A stretch of 10,684 nt of DNA, taken from NCBI GenBank assembly GCA_035464115.1, contig DATHSN010000057.1, positions 1 to 10,684 on the forward strand, given 5' to 3'. Numbering within the stretch: the stretch's first letter is position 1; every line of letters begins with the position of its first letter. Origin of the DNA: DATHSN01 sp035464115. GTDB taxonomy: Bacteria; Actinomycetota; Acidimicrobiia; Acidimicrobiales; SKKL01. This document shows positions 1 to 6,492 of this stretch, piece after piece. The notes under the pieces are model-generated. The model did no database searches. It worked only from the letters and a program-made list of their open reading frames with translations, and was not told where the DNA came from. The position numbers and the translations under genes are program-made.

Positions 1-114
1 CGCACCGCCGCCGGCCGCACCGCCGCCGGCCGAGCCCCCGCCCGTCACCCCGCCGCCTCCGGCGGAACCGCCCCCGCCTCCGCCCGGACCACCCACGCCT
101 CCGCCCGGACCACC
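1..114 (+). repeat. Short tandem repeats coding for a Pro-rich linker
   Basis: Two perfect copies of the 15-mer cgcaccgccgccggc lie at 1-15 and 16-30. Two perfect copies of the 18-mer gcctccgcccggaccacc lie at 76-93 and 97-114 with a 21-nt period. In the exporter frame they read as Ala/Pro and Pro-Gly-Pro runs, so they are a slippage-prone protein linker and not a regulatory repeat. Confidence 0.8.
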
Positions 115-3070
115 GCCGTCGGAGCCCCCGCCGGCCGCATCCGCGTCGGCGCCGGGCGAGCTGGTCGAGATCGACGGCGACGGGGTCCGGGTCCGCTACC
201 GGCCCGGCAGCACCGCCGAGCCCCTCGCCCGCCCCGCGCTCGAGCGCCTGGCCCGGGCCCGCTCGCGCCTGGCCGGGTTGGGATCCGAGCCGTGGGGCGT
301 GCCGGTCACCGTCCTGCTCGTCGACCCGTTCCCCGACCCCGACCAGCCGGGCCAGCTGGTCACCTCGGGCGCGGTCATCGAGCCCGAGCGCAGCCAGGTG
401 TGGGTCCCGATCAGCCCCGAGCGCGCCCCCGAACCCCCTGAGCGCTACCTGGCCCGCTACTTCGGCGCGGCGCTGCCCGCGGGCGCCGACCTCGCCCCGA
501 TCCTCGACGGCTACGGCCTGTCGCTCGCCGGCGGCCCCAGCCCCGACGAGCAGCTGGCCACCATGCCCCTGCCCCCGCTGGGCCAGGCCGACGACGAGCT
601 CGCCCCCCACATGTGGCGGTCGTTCGTCGACCACCTGCGCCGCGCCCACGGCGACGCCGCCCTCCTGCGGTTCCTCGCCACCGCTCGACCCGGCGCGCTC
701 GACGCCGCCGCCCGCGAGGTCTACGACGACGGCGTCGCCCGGCTCGAGCAACGCTGGCGCGAGGCCCTGGCGCGGGGCACCGTCAAGGCCCAGCCGGCGC
801 TGTTCGTCCGCCTGGCGCTGCGCGAGCTGCGGCCCCACTGGAAGCGCCAGATCGAGATCGCCGTCTACCTGCTGTTCGCCATGGTGTTCACCGCGGTCTT
901 CCCGTTCGTGTTCCGCGAGCTGGTCGACACCGCCATCCCGAGCGGCGAGTGGAGCGAGGTCCTCCAGCTGCTCGGCGTGCTGGGGATCGCCCTGTCGGTG
1001 TCGCTCGTGGCGTCGCTGCGGCGCTCGTACCTGTCGGCCTACGTGTCGACCGCGGTGGTGGCGTCGCTGCGGATGCGCATGTTCACCCGGCTCCAGAACC
1101 TGTCGCCGGGGTGGTTCCACGGACGCGAGCAGGGCGACGTGCTGTCGCGCTTCTTCACCGACGTCGGCCAGGTCGAGGCCGGGTTCACCGCCACGCTGCG
1201 CGACGGCACGTTCCAGACGCTGAGCCTGGTGGTGTCGGCGGTGGTGCTGGTGTCGCTCGAGCCCCTGCTCGGCGTCATCGTGCTCGGCGGCATCCCGATC
1301 GTGGCGTTCATCTACCTGCGGATGGCCGACGGGGCGCTCACCCGCTCGATGGCCGCCCAGGAGCGCACCGGCGACCTGCTCGGCGTGTCGGCGGAGAACT
1401 ACGCGGCCCAGCCCGTCGTCGCCGCGTTCGGGCTCCAGGCCCGCGAGATCGCCCGCTTCGGCCGGTCGTCGGACCGCCTCGTCGCCGCCCAGCTCCGCTT
1501 GTCGCTGTTCGGTGGGGTGTTCGAGCTGTCGGTCAACGCGGTGGTCACCGCGCTGCGCCTGATCGTGCTCGGCATCGGCGCCTGGTTCATCCTCGAGGGC
1601 CGGTTCACCATCGGTGGGCTGGTGGCGTTCATGGGGGTGATGGGCGAGGTGCTCGGACCCGTCGGGGCGCTCACCGGGGTGGGTCAGCAGCTCCAGTCGT
1701 CCACCGGTGCGCTGGCCCGGGTCAACGAGATCCTCGACGCCGAGTCCGACGTCCCCGACGCCGAGGGCGCGCCCGCCCTCCCCCCGCTGCGCCAGGCCAT
1801 CGAGCTGCGCGACGTCGACTTCTCCTACGTCCCCGGCGGCGCGCCGACGCTGCAGGGCATCAGCTGCGTCATCCCCGCCGGGTCCAAGGTGGCGTTCGTC
1901 GGGCCGTCGGGGGCGGGCAAGAGCTCGGTCCTCAAGCTCATCAAGCGCTTCTACGACCCGAGCTCGGGGTCGATCACGTGGGACGGCACCGACCTGCGGT
2001 CGGCGTCGCTCGCGTCGTTGCGGGCCAACCTCGGCGTGGTGTTCCAGGACACGTTCCTGTTCGACACGACGATCCGCGAGAACATCCGCATGGCCCGACC
2101 CGAGGCCACCGACGCCGAGGTGGTCGAGGCGGCCCGCCAGGCCGCGATCCACGACGACATCGAGGCCATGCCCGGCGGCTACGACGCCCTCGTCGGCGAG
2201 CGCGGCGGCCGGCTCTCGGGCGGCCAGCGCCAGCGGCTGGCCATCGCTCGGGCCGTGCTGCGCGACCCGTCGGTGCTCGTGCTCGACGAGGCCACCTCGG
2301 CCCTCGATCCCCGCACCGAGCGCCAGATCGCGGCGACGCTCGACGAGGTCGGGGCCGGGCGCACCATCGTGTCGGTCACCCACCGCCTCGCCTCGGTCGT
2401 CGGCTACGACCGCATCTTCGTGCTGGTCGACGGGGGCCTCGCCGAGTCGGGCACACACGACGAGCTGGTGGCGCACGGCGGCGTCTACGCCCACCTGTGG
2501 GCCGAGCAGACCGGCGGGATGGTCACCGCCGAGGCACCGCTCGACGTGCCCCGCGCCCTGGCCCGGGTGCCGTTCTTCGCCGACCTCGACGGCGATGCCC
2601 TCGCCGACGTCGCCGGTCGGCTGCGGTCCACCACGCTCGCCGCCGGCGAGCGCGTCAGCGAGGAGCCGGGGCGGCTGTGGCTCGTACGGGCCGGCCGGGC
2701 CAGGGTGCTCAGCGTGGCCGCCGACGGCAGCGAGCGCGCCGACACCGAGCTGGGCGCCGGCGATGCGTTCGGGGTCGCCGCCGCGCTCGGCGACGTCCGC
2801 GGCGACGCGCTCGAGGCCGTCGAACCGCTGCGGCTGCTCACCCTCGATCCCGACGCGCTCGCCGCCGTCGCCGCGGTCCACCCCGCGGTGGCGGCGCGCC
2901 TGTCGGGGCGGGGAACGATGGGTCCGGCCGCCGGCACCGGCACCCGGCTGCGCGCCACCCTCGGGCCGGGCGCCGCCAACGGGGGTCCCGATCGCTCCAC
3001 CCTCGGTCCGCCCACCGCACCGGCCACCGGCCCGCGCGCCACCCTCGGACCGGTGGGGCTGCCGCGATGA
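2..3070 (+). CDS. ABC exporter half-transporter with N-terminal peptidase-MA-like and C-terminal cNMP-like domains (5' partial)
   Basis: The frame is open from the window edge, so the true start lies upstream; 1022 residues are visible. In order: a Pro-rich linker (about 1-50); a domain like the gluzincin peptidase-MA family (about 52-265) with RVRYRPGS, PVTVLLVD, ILDGYGLSLAGG and a closing SFVDHL...LEQRWREAL helix pair; a six-helix ABC exporter membrane domain (about 280-585); and an ATPase (about 600-837). The ATPase has Walker A GPSGAGKSS (nt 1901-1927), signature LSGGQRQRLAIARA (from nt 2213), Walker B VLVLDEATSALD and H-loop THRLASV. A cyclic-nucleotide-binding-like beta-roll (about 847-970, VPFFADLDGDALADVAGRLR) and a tail with T-[LM]-G-P motifs follow. 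No HExxH zinc motif is seen in the visible peptidase-like part, and the nucleotide-binding cassette lacks the usual Arg-Ser/Thr-Ala, so both may be inactive. It probably works as a homodimer exporting a peptide. The substrate is unknown. Confidence 0.9.
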   Translation, partial: APPPAAPPPAEPPPVTPPPPAEPPPPPPGPPTPPPGPPPSEPPPAASASAPGELVEIDGDGVRVRYRPGSTAEPLARPALERLARARSRLAGLGSEPWGVPVTVLLVDPFPDPDQPGQLVTSGAVIEPERSQVWVPISPERAPEPPERYLARYFGAALPAGADLAPILDGYGLSLAGGPSPDEQLATMPLPPLGQADDELAPHMWRSFVDHLRRAHGDAALLRFLATARPGALDAAAREVYDDGVARLEQRWREALARGTVKAQPALFVRLALRELRPHWKRQIEIAVYLLFAMVFTAVFPFVFRELVDTAIPSGEWSEVLQLLGVLGIALSVSLVASLRRSYLSAYVSTAVVASLRMRMFTRLQNLSPGWFHGREQGDVLSRFFTDVGQVEAGFTATLRDGTFQTLSLVVSAVVLVSLEPLLGVIVLGGIPIVAFIYLRMADGALTRSMAAQERTGDLLGVSAENYAAQPVVAAFGLQAREIARFGRSSDRLVAAQLRLSLFGGVFELSVNAVVTALRLIVLGIGAWFILEGRFTIGGLVAFMGVMGEVLGPVGALTGVGQQLQSSTGALARVNEILDAESDVPDAEGAPALPPLRQAIELRDVDFSYVPGGAPTLQGISCVIPAGSKVAFVGPSGAGKSSVLKLIKRFYDPSSGSITWDGTDLRSASLASLRANLGVVFQDTFLFDTTIRENIRMARPEATDAEVVEAARQAAIHDDIEAMPGGYDALVGERGGRLSGGQRQRLAIARAVLRDPSVLVLDEATSALDPRTERQIAATLDEVGAGRTIVSVTHRLASVVGYDRIFVLVDGGLAESGTHDELVAHGGVYAHLWAEQTGGMVTAEAPLDVPRALARVPFFADLDGDALADVAGRLRSTTLAAGERVSEEPGRLWLVRAGRARVLSVAADGSERADTELGAGDAFGVAAALGDVRGDALEAVEPLRLLTLDPDALAAVAAVHPAVAARLSGRGTMGPAAGTGTRLRATLGPGAANGGPDRSTLGPPTAPATGPRATLGPVGLPR
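2914..3067 (+). repeat. Degenerate T-[LM]-G-P motif repeat in the exporter tail
   Basis: The last 50 or so residues of the exporter have no fold signature but contain GTMGP, RATLGP, RSTLGP and RATLGP, separated by Gly/Ala/Pro-rich spacers. At DNA level the block cgcgccaccctcgg occurs at about 2951 and 3034, and a variant at about 2993. The threonines in identical surroundings look like a repeated docking or phosphorylation site on a flexible tail; that role is inference. Confidence 0.65.
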
Positions 3071-3135
3071 CCGTCCCCACCCCGGGCGCACCGCCCAGCC
3101 GCCGACCCGAGGAGGCGTCGTGCCCCAACCGTTGA
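3067..3135 (+). other. 22-codon ORF overlapping the exporter stop (possible coupling ORF)
   Basis: An ATG at 3067 overlaps the exporter stop codon in an ATGA arrangement and opens a 22-codon frame ending at 3135. That frame runs across the ribosome binding site and GTG start of the GAF gene. The encoded peptide has no recognisable feature. It may only keep terminating ribosomes moving over the junction, or be chance. I do not call it a gene. Confidence 0.25.
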
Positions 3136-3680
3136 TCGACCCGGTCCTCACCTCGGTGCTGCGCGCCGCCCGCGACGCCGCCCGCGCCGGGCGGGGCCTC
3201 CTGCTGCACCTCGACGGCGACGAGCTCGTGGTCGTCGCCGCCGACGGCGACGACACCGCCCGGGCGATCGGCCACCGCATCGCCGCCGGTCGTGGGGTGG
3301 TGGGGTTCGTCGCCGCGACCGGCCAGCCCATCGCCCTGCGCCCCACCTCGACCGACGAGCGCCTCGCCGACGACGTCGGCGCCGACCTGGGCTGGGCCCC
3401 CGGGGCGGTGCTGGCCGTCCCCTGCGCCGGCGAGGACGGCATCGTCGGCGTGCTCGAGCTGCTGGCCCCGCTCGACGGCGGCACCTTCGACTTCGACGCC
3501 GTCGAGGACGCCACGCTGCTGGCCGGGGTGGCCGCCGCCGCCCTCGACGCCAGCCACGTCGGTGCGGCGGTCCCCACCCCCACCGAGCTGGGGGGCGGCC
3601 TCGAGCGCCTCGCCGCGGCCGACCCCGCCCGCTACGTCCACGTCGCCGGCCTCGTGCAGGCGCTGCTCGATCGTGGGTAG
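3120..3680 (+). CDS. GAF-domain protein, 186 aa
   Basis: A small soluble protein that is almost entirely one GAF-like domain (about residues 8-145). The family pattern is visible as a basic-amphipathic first helix, GRGVVGFVAATGQPIALRP, then VLAVPC...GIVGVLELL and a final FDAVEDATLLAGVAAAAL helix. The last 40 residues are a separate short helical tail. GAF domains bind small molecules or mediate regulatory contacts; no ligand can be named. The GTG start at 3120 is chosen because AGGAGG (3110-3115) stands four bases upstream and no better in-frame start follows. The gene begins 49 nt after the exporter stop and its stop overlaps the protease start by 8 nt, so exporter, GAF protein and protease are probably one transcript. 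It may sense a signal that controls export or proteolysis, but that is inferred from position only. Confidence 0.85.
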   Translation: MPQPLIDPVLTSVLRAARDAARAGRGLLLHLDGDELVVVAADGDDTARAIGHRIAAGRGVVGFVAATGQPIALRPTSTDERLADDVGADLGWAPGAVLAVPCAGEDGIVGVLELLAPLDGGTFDFDAVEDATLLAGVAAAALDASHVGAAVPTPTELGGGLERLAAADPARYVHVAGLVQALLDRG

Positions 3681-4635
3681 CCCCCGCCTCCCGGCCTACG
3701 CCCGCACCTCCGAGGTGCTCCGCCTCCCCGGGGCGACGTCGCTCGACGACCTGTCGCCGTCGTGGGCGTGGGGCGGCGCCACCGGACGGGGCGTGCGCGT
3801 CGCCATCGTCGACAGCGGCATCGAGGCCGACCACCCCGACCTCGACGACTGCGTCGACCGCGACGGCGGCGTCGAGATGGTCGTCGAGCCCGACGGCACC
3901 GTGTCCGAGCGCCGGGGCGCCCACGACGACGACGTCGGCCACGGCACCGCGTGCGCCGGCATCATCCACCGCATCGCCCCCGAGGCGTCGATCACCAGCG
4001 TCAAGGTGCTCGGCCCCGGTCTCACCGGCAAGGCCGTCGCCTTCCTGGGCGGGCTCACCTGGGCGGTGCAGCAGGGGTTCGACGTGATCAACCTGTCGCT
4101 CGGCACCACCCGCCGCGAGTGGGCCCACCCGTTCCACGAGATCTGCGACCGGGCCTACTTCCAGGGCTCGGTGGTCGTCACCGCCGCCAACAACCTGCCC
4201 CGGACCAGCTTCCCGAGCCTCTACGCCTCGGTGGTGAGCGTGGCGTCGAGCCTGTCGACCGACCCGTTCCGCTTCCACCACAACCCCGATCCGCCCACCG
4301 AGTTCCTCGCCCCCGGGGTGAACGTCGAGGTGTCGTGGCGCGCCGGCGGGCGCATCACCGCCACCGGCAACTCCTACGCCGCGCCCCACATCGCGGGCAT
4401 CGTCGCGCTGATCCGCTCCAAGCACCCCGAGCTGCGCCCCTTCCAGCTCAAGACCGCGCTGTGGGCCACCGCGGCGAACGTGCGCGAGGCTCCCCGACCG
4501 GCAGGCCGACGTACACTCGCGGCCACGCAGCGGGACACGACCCGAGCGAGCCTGGCCATCCGGCTCGACGATCGACCCGCCCCGCCGGTCACGCCACGAA
4601 CACCCTCGGAGCGACGGTCCGATGAGCAGGAGTAA
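3673..4635 (+). CDS. Subtilisin-like (S8) serine protease, probably cytoplasmic, 320 aa
   Basis: All parts of an S8 active site are present in order: Asp47 in VAIVDSGIE, His90 in VGHGTACAG, oxyanion Asn174 in VVTAANNLP (the family usually has AAGN) and Ser234 in GNSYAAPHIAG. There is no signal peptide, no membrane segment and no recognisable propeptide, so it should act inside the cell, as some leader-cleaving proteases of peptide pathways do. The GTG start at 3673 overlaps the GAF stop (GTGGGTAG) and has no clear ribosome binding site, which points to translational coupling. No start codon in frame lies nearer than 3874, which would remove the Asp region. The catalytic domain ends near residue 272. 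The last 48 codons are Arg/Pro-rich, have unusual codon use and overlap a likely promoter, so they may be a read-through tail. The substrate is unknown; the small protein encoded next door is the natural candidate. Confidence 0.93.
   Translation: MGSPRLPAYARTSEVLRLPGATSLDDLSPSWAWGGATGRGVRVAIVDSGIEADHPDLDDCVDRDGGVEMVVEPDGTVSERRGAHDDDVGHGTACAGIIHRIAPEASITSVKVLGPGLTGKAVAFLGGLTWAVQQGFDVINLSLGTTRREWAHPFHEICDRAYFQGSVVVTAANNLPRTSFPSLYASVVSVASSLSTDPFRFHHNPDPPTEFLAPGVNVEVSWRAGGRITATGNSYAAPHIAGIVALIRSKHPELRPFQLKTALWATAANVREAPRPAGRRTLAATQRDTTRASLAIRLDDRPAPPVTPRTPSERRSDEQE
4489..4525 (+). promoter_or_regulatory. Candidate promoter inside the protease 3' end, for the 81-aa gene
   Basis: A -10-like hexamer TACACT at 4512-4517 is followed by cgcggcc, matching the -10 surroundings seen in front of the kinase and sigma genes. 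No good -35 stands at the usual distance (4489-4494 is gctccc). Transcription from about 4524 would give a leader of roughly 130 nt before the ATG at 4657. Codon bias of the overlapping protease frame drops exactly here, which fits a region constrained as regulatory DNA. Confidence 0.45.
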
Positions 4636-4660
4636 CCCCAGCCCGGTCGGTGCGTCATGA
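4622..4660 (+). other. 12-codon upstream ORF ending on the small-gene start (ATGA)
   Basis: An ATG at 4622, with GGAG at 4608-4611 ten bases upstream, opens a 12-codon frame whose TGA (4658-4660) overlaps the ATG of the 81-residue gene at 4657. That gene has no convincing ribosome binding site of its own, so termination-reinitiation could supply its ribosomes. The element is short enough to be chance. Confidence 0.35.
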
Positions 4661-4902
4661 GCGACATGACCGGTCGAGATCCCGCCAGCAGCCTGCTCGA
4701 CAAGCTGGCCGCGTTCGCCGGCGAGCTCGACGACGACGAGCGGGCGCTCCTCGCCGCGCTGCTGGCACCCGGCATCGCCAAGGCCCACCAGGACGACCCC
4801 GAGGTGATGGCGTTCGACGGCACCACGTGGCTGCCCACCGACCTGCCCCAGCACCTCGCGTCGCAGATCCGCGACCGCCACCTGCGCGTCGAGGGCTGGT
4901 AG
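4657..4902 (+). CDS. Small acidic/hydrophobic protein, 81 aa, unknown; possible peptide cargo
   Basis: I do not recognise a named family. The first half is an amphipathic helix pattern rich in Leu, Ala, Asp and Glu (about residues 10-43, with LAAFAGELDDDERALLAALL then APGIAKA). The second half is more polar and ends in a Trp (IRDRHLRVEGW). There is no cysteine, signal peptide or membrane segment. Codons end almost always in G or C, so this is a real coding region. It sits in the same frame as the protease, 21 nt after its stop, and may have its own promoter. A helical acidic leader-like half, next to a cytoplasmic protease and an exporter with a peptidase-like domain, resembles a precursor peptide. 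No modification enzyme is visible. It could equally be a small regulator or adaptor. The alternative start at 4666 would remove three residues. Confidence 0.75.
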   Translation: MSDMTGRDPASSLLDKLAAFAGELDDDERALLAALLAPGIAKAHQDDPEVMAFDGTTWLPTDLPQHLASQIRDRHLRVEGW

Positions 4903-4944
4903 CCCGACCGCCGGTCGACCGGGGTCAGCCCGCGGGCGGCCCTG
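4903..4944. other. Convergent intergenic spacer with two small inverted repeats
   Basis: The 42 bases between the convergent small-protein and kinase genes hold CGACC-gcc-GGTCG (4905-4917) and the palindrome GCCCGCGGGC (4928-4937). Neither is followed by a T run on either strand. They could form a weak bidirectional stop, but I would not call an intrinsic terminator. Confidence 0.3.
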
Positions 4945-6408
4945 TCACCCCAGGCAGCGGTCGAAGCGGGCGGCCACGGCATCGGTGAGCGTCCCGGCAC
5001 CCGTGCGCAGCAGCTCGTCGTTGGCCATGAACTCGGCGACGGTGAGCTCGGCGAGCGAGGCGTCGAGGGCACAGGTGCACAGCTCGTCGCTCACCCCGTC
5101 GTCGCGACACGCCGTGCGGAACCGGGAGATGGCGGACTGGGGGACCTCGGTCGGGTCGGCCTCCACCTGGGCGGTGTCGTCGTCACCCCCGCCGAGCACC
5201 AGCACCAGGGCCACGACGGCGGCCACCGCCGCGACGGCACCGCCGACGAGGAGCGGGATCCGGGACCGGGTCGACGGGGCGCTCGGCGGTCCGGTCGGGC
5301 CCGGGGCGATCGCCGACCCGGCAGCGGGCGCTGCGCTCGGCGGTCCCGCAGCGGCCGGGGGGGCCGGGGCGCTCGGCGGTCCCGCAGCGGCCGGGGGGAC
5401 CGTCACGGCAGGCGCGGGAGCTGGGCCGGGCGCCGGTGTCGGTCCGGGCGGCGGCGGGGCCACGATGACGGTCGGCGTCGACGGCCGCTCGGGGGGCGTC
5501 GCCGACGGCGCCAGGCGGGCGACGCCCATCACCGGGACATCGGAGTCGGCCAGCCAGCCCGGCCCGAGCGCCTCGGCCGCGGCGGCGGCCAGCGCGGTGG
5601 CGAACGCGGCCGCGCCGGGGTGGCGGTCGGCGGCGTCCTTGGCCAGCGCGACCATCACCACGTCGGCGATGGGCCGGGGCACCGACGGTGCCACCTCGGC
5701 GAGCGGCGGAGGCGGCTCGTTGACGTGGCGGTACAGCTGCGACATCGAGTCGCCGGTGGACTCGAACGGGAGGCGCCCGCCGAGCAGCTCGTAGAGGACC
5801 ACGCCGATGGCGTAGACGTCGGTGGCGGGCCCGACCGGCCGGCCGGTGCCCTGCTCGGGCGCCATGTAGGCGGGGGTCCCCATGATGACCCCGGTGGCGG
5901 TGCGGTGCTCGCTGGCCTCGCCGAGCACCTTGGCGATGCCGAAGTCGACCAGCTTCGGGACCCCGGCGTCGTTGAACAGCACGTTGTCGGGCTTGATGTC
6001 GCGGTGCAGGACACCCCGGCTGTGGGCGTGGTCGAGCGCGGCGAGCACCGCCAGGGCGATGGCGCAGGCGTCGCCCACCGGCACCGGGCCCGCCTCGACG
6101 CGCTCCCAGAGCGTGCCGCCGGTCAAGAGCTCCATGACGATGAGGCAGACCCCGTCGCGCTCGACGAAGTCGTAGACGGGGACGATGTGGGGGTGCTCGA
6201 GCGACGCCACCACGCGGGCCTCGGCGAGGAACCGCTGGCGCACCTCGGGGTCGGCGCCGAACGCCCGCGGCAGCTGCTTGACCGCCACCGCCCGCCGCAG
6301 GGTGCGGTGCTCGCCCTGACGCACCACACCCCACCCGCCCCGCCCGATCTCGCGCCCCACCTCGTAGCCGGGCAGGGCCTGCTCGACCAGCTCGTCCTCG
6401 ACGCTCAT
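4945..6408 (-). CDS. Membrane-anchored PknB-type Ser/Thr protein kinase, 487 aa
   Basis: A complete Hanks-type kinase domain fills residues 15-280: Gly-rich loop IGRGGWGVV, Lys44 in AVKQL, Glu63 of helix C, catalytic loop HRDIKPDN (Asp137, Asn142), DFG at 155-157, an activation loop with Thr170, Thr172 and Thr178, and APE at 183-185. A long Pro/Ala linker (about 305-380) leads to one membrane helix (about 384-405) and a short outer domain of about 75 residues. That domain has four cysteines (434, 444, 446, 485) and no PASTA repeats. The outer domain is probably disulfide-bonded and is the likely sensor. The ATG at 6408 is preceded by GGAG at suitable distance. It is transcribed away from the ECF sigma gene across a 122-bp region, and such pairs are known in which the kinase controls the sigma factor. 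The actual substrate cannot be read from sequence. Confidence 0.96.
   Translation of the reverse strand: MSVEDELVEQALPGYEVGREIGRGGWGVVRQGEHRTLRRAVAVKQLPRAFGADPEVRQRFLAEARVVASLEHPHIVPVYDFVERDGVCLIVMELLTGGTLWERVEAGPVPVGDACAIALAVLAALDHAHSRGVLHRDIKPDNVLFNDAGVPKLVDFGIAKVLGEASEHRTATGVIMGTPAYMAPEQGTGRPVGPATDVYAIGVVLYELLGGRLPFESTGDSMSQLYRHVNEPPPPLAEVAPSVPRPIADVVMVALAKDAADRHPGAAAFATALAAAAAEALGPGWLADSDVPVMGVARLAPSATPPERPSTPTVIVAPPPPGPTPAPGPAPAPAVTVPPAAAGPPSAPAPPAAAGPPSAAPAAGSAIAPGPTGPPSAPSTRSRIPLLVGGAVAAVAAVVALVLVLGGGDDDTAQVEADPTEVPQSAISRFRTACRDDGVSDELCTCALDASLAELTVAEFMANDELLRTGAGTLTDAVAARFDRCLG
5333..5404 (-). repeat. 36-bp tandem duplication in the kinase linker
   Basis: Thirty bases at 5333-5362 recur exactly at 5369-5398, giving a 36-nt period. 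In the kinase frame each copy codes for twelve residues around AAAGPPSA. The unit is in frame, so copy-number change would lengthen the Pro/Ala linker without breaking the protein. Confidence 0.85.
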
Positions 6409-6444
6409 GTCCGGTGCATCTCCGGTAGGGGCACGGTCGGGGCG

Positions 6445-6450
6445 AGTGTA
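6445..6450 (-). promoter_or_regulatory. Candidate -10 box of the kinase gene
   Basis: Read on the minus strand this is TACACT in the setting cctacactcgc, about 37 bases before the kinase ATG. No strong -35 is found 17-18 bases upstream. The surroundings match the -10 of the divergent sigma gene and the one in front of the 81-residue gene, and this agreement is the main support. Confidence 0.5.
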
Positions 6451-6492
6451 GGTCCGACCTGCGGCCGCCCTCGGACCCGTCGGGCGCAGGTG

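Noticed and set aside
1..114. Short repeats at the left edge as a CRISPR or regulatory array
   Set aside because: Units are 15-18 bases with no unique spacers, and they code for a Pro-rich linker in the open exporter frame.
613..3135. A long open frame of 840 codons overlapping the exporter
   Set aside because: Its product is an Arg/Pro/Ala-rich low-complexity string, typical of an alternative frame of very GC-rich DNA, and the exporter frame has clear ABC domains.
3148..4881. A 577-codon open frame on the minus strand opposite GAF, protease and small protein
   Set aside because: Gly/Arg/Ala-rich with no domain; the plus strand has a complete protease active site and a GAF domain over the same bases.
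4945..6408. Kinase as a component of the peptide cassette
   Set aside because: It is convergent to the small-protein gene and has its own promoter shared with the sigma gene; a link rests only on the threonine motifs in the exporter tail.
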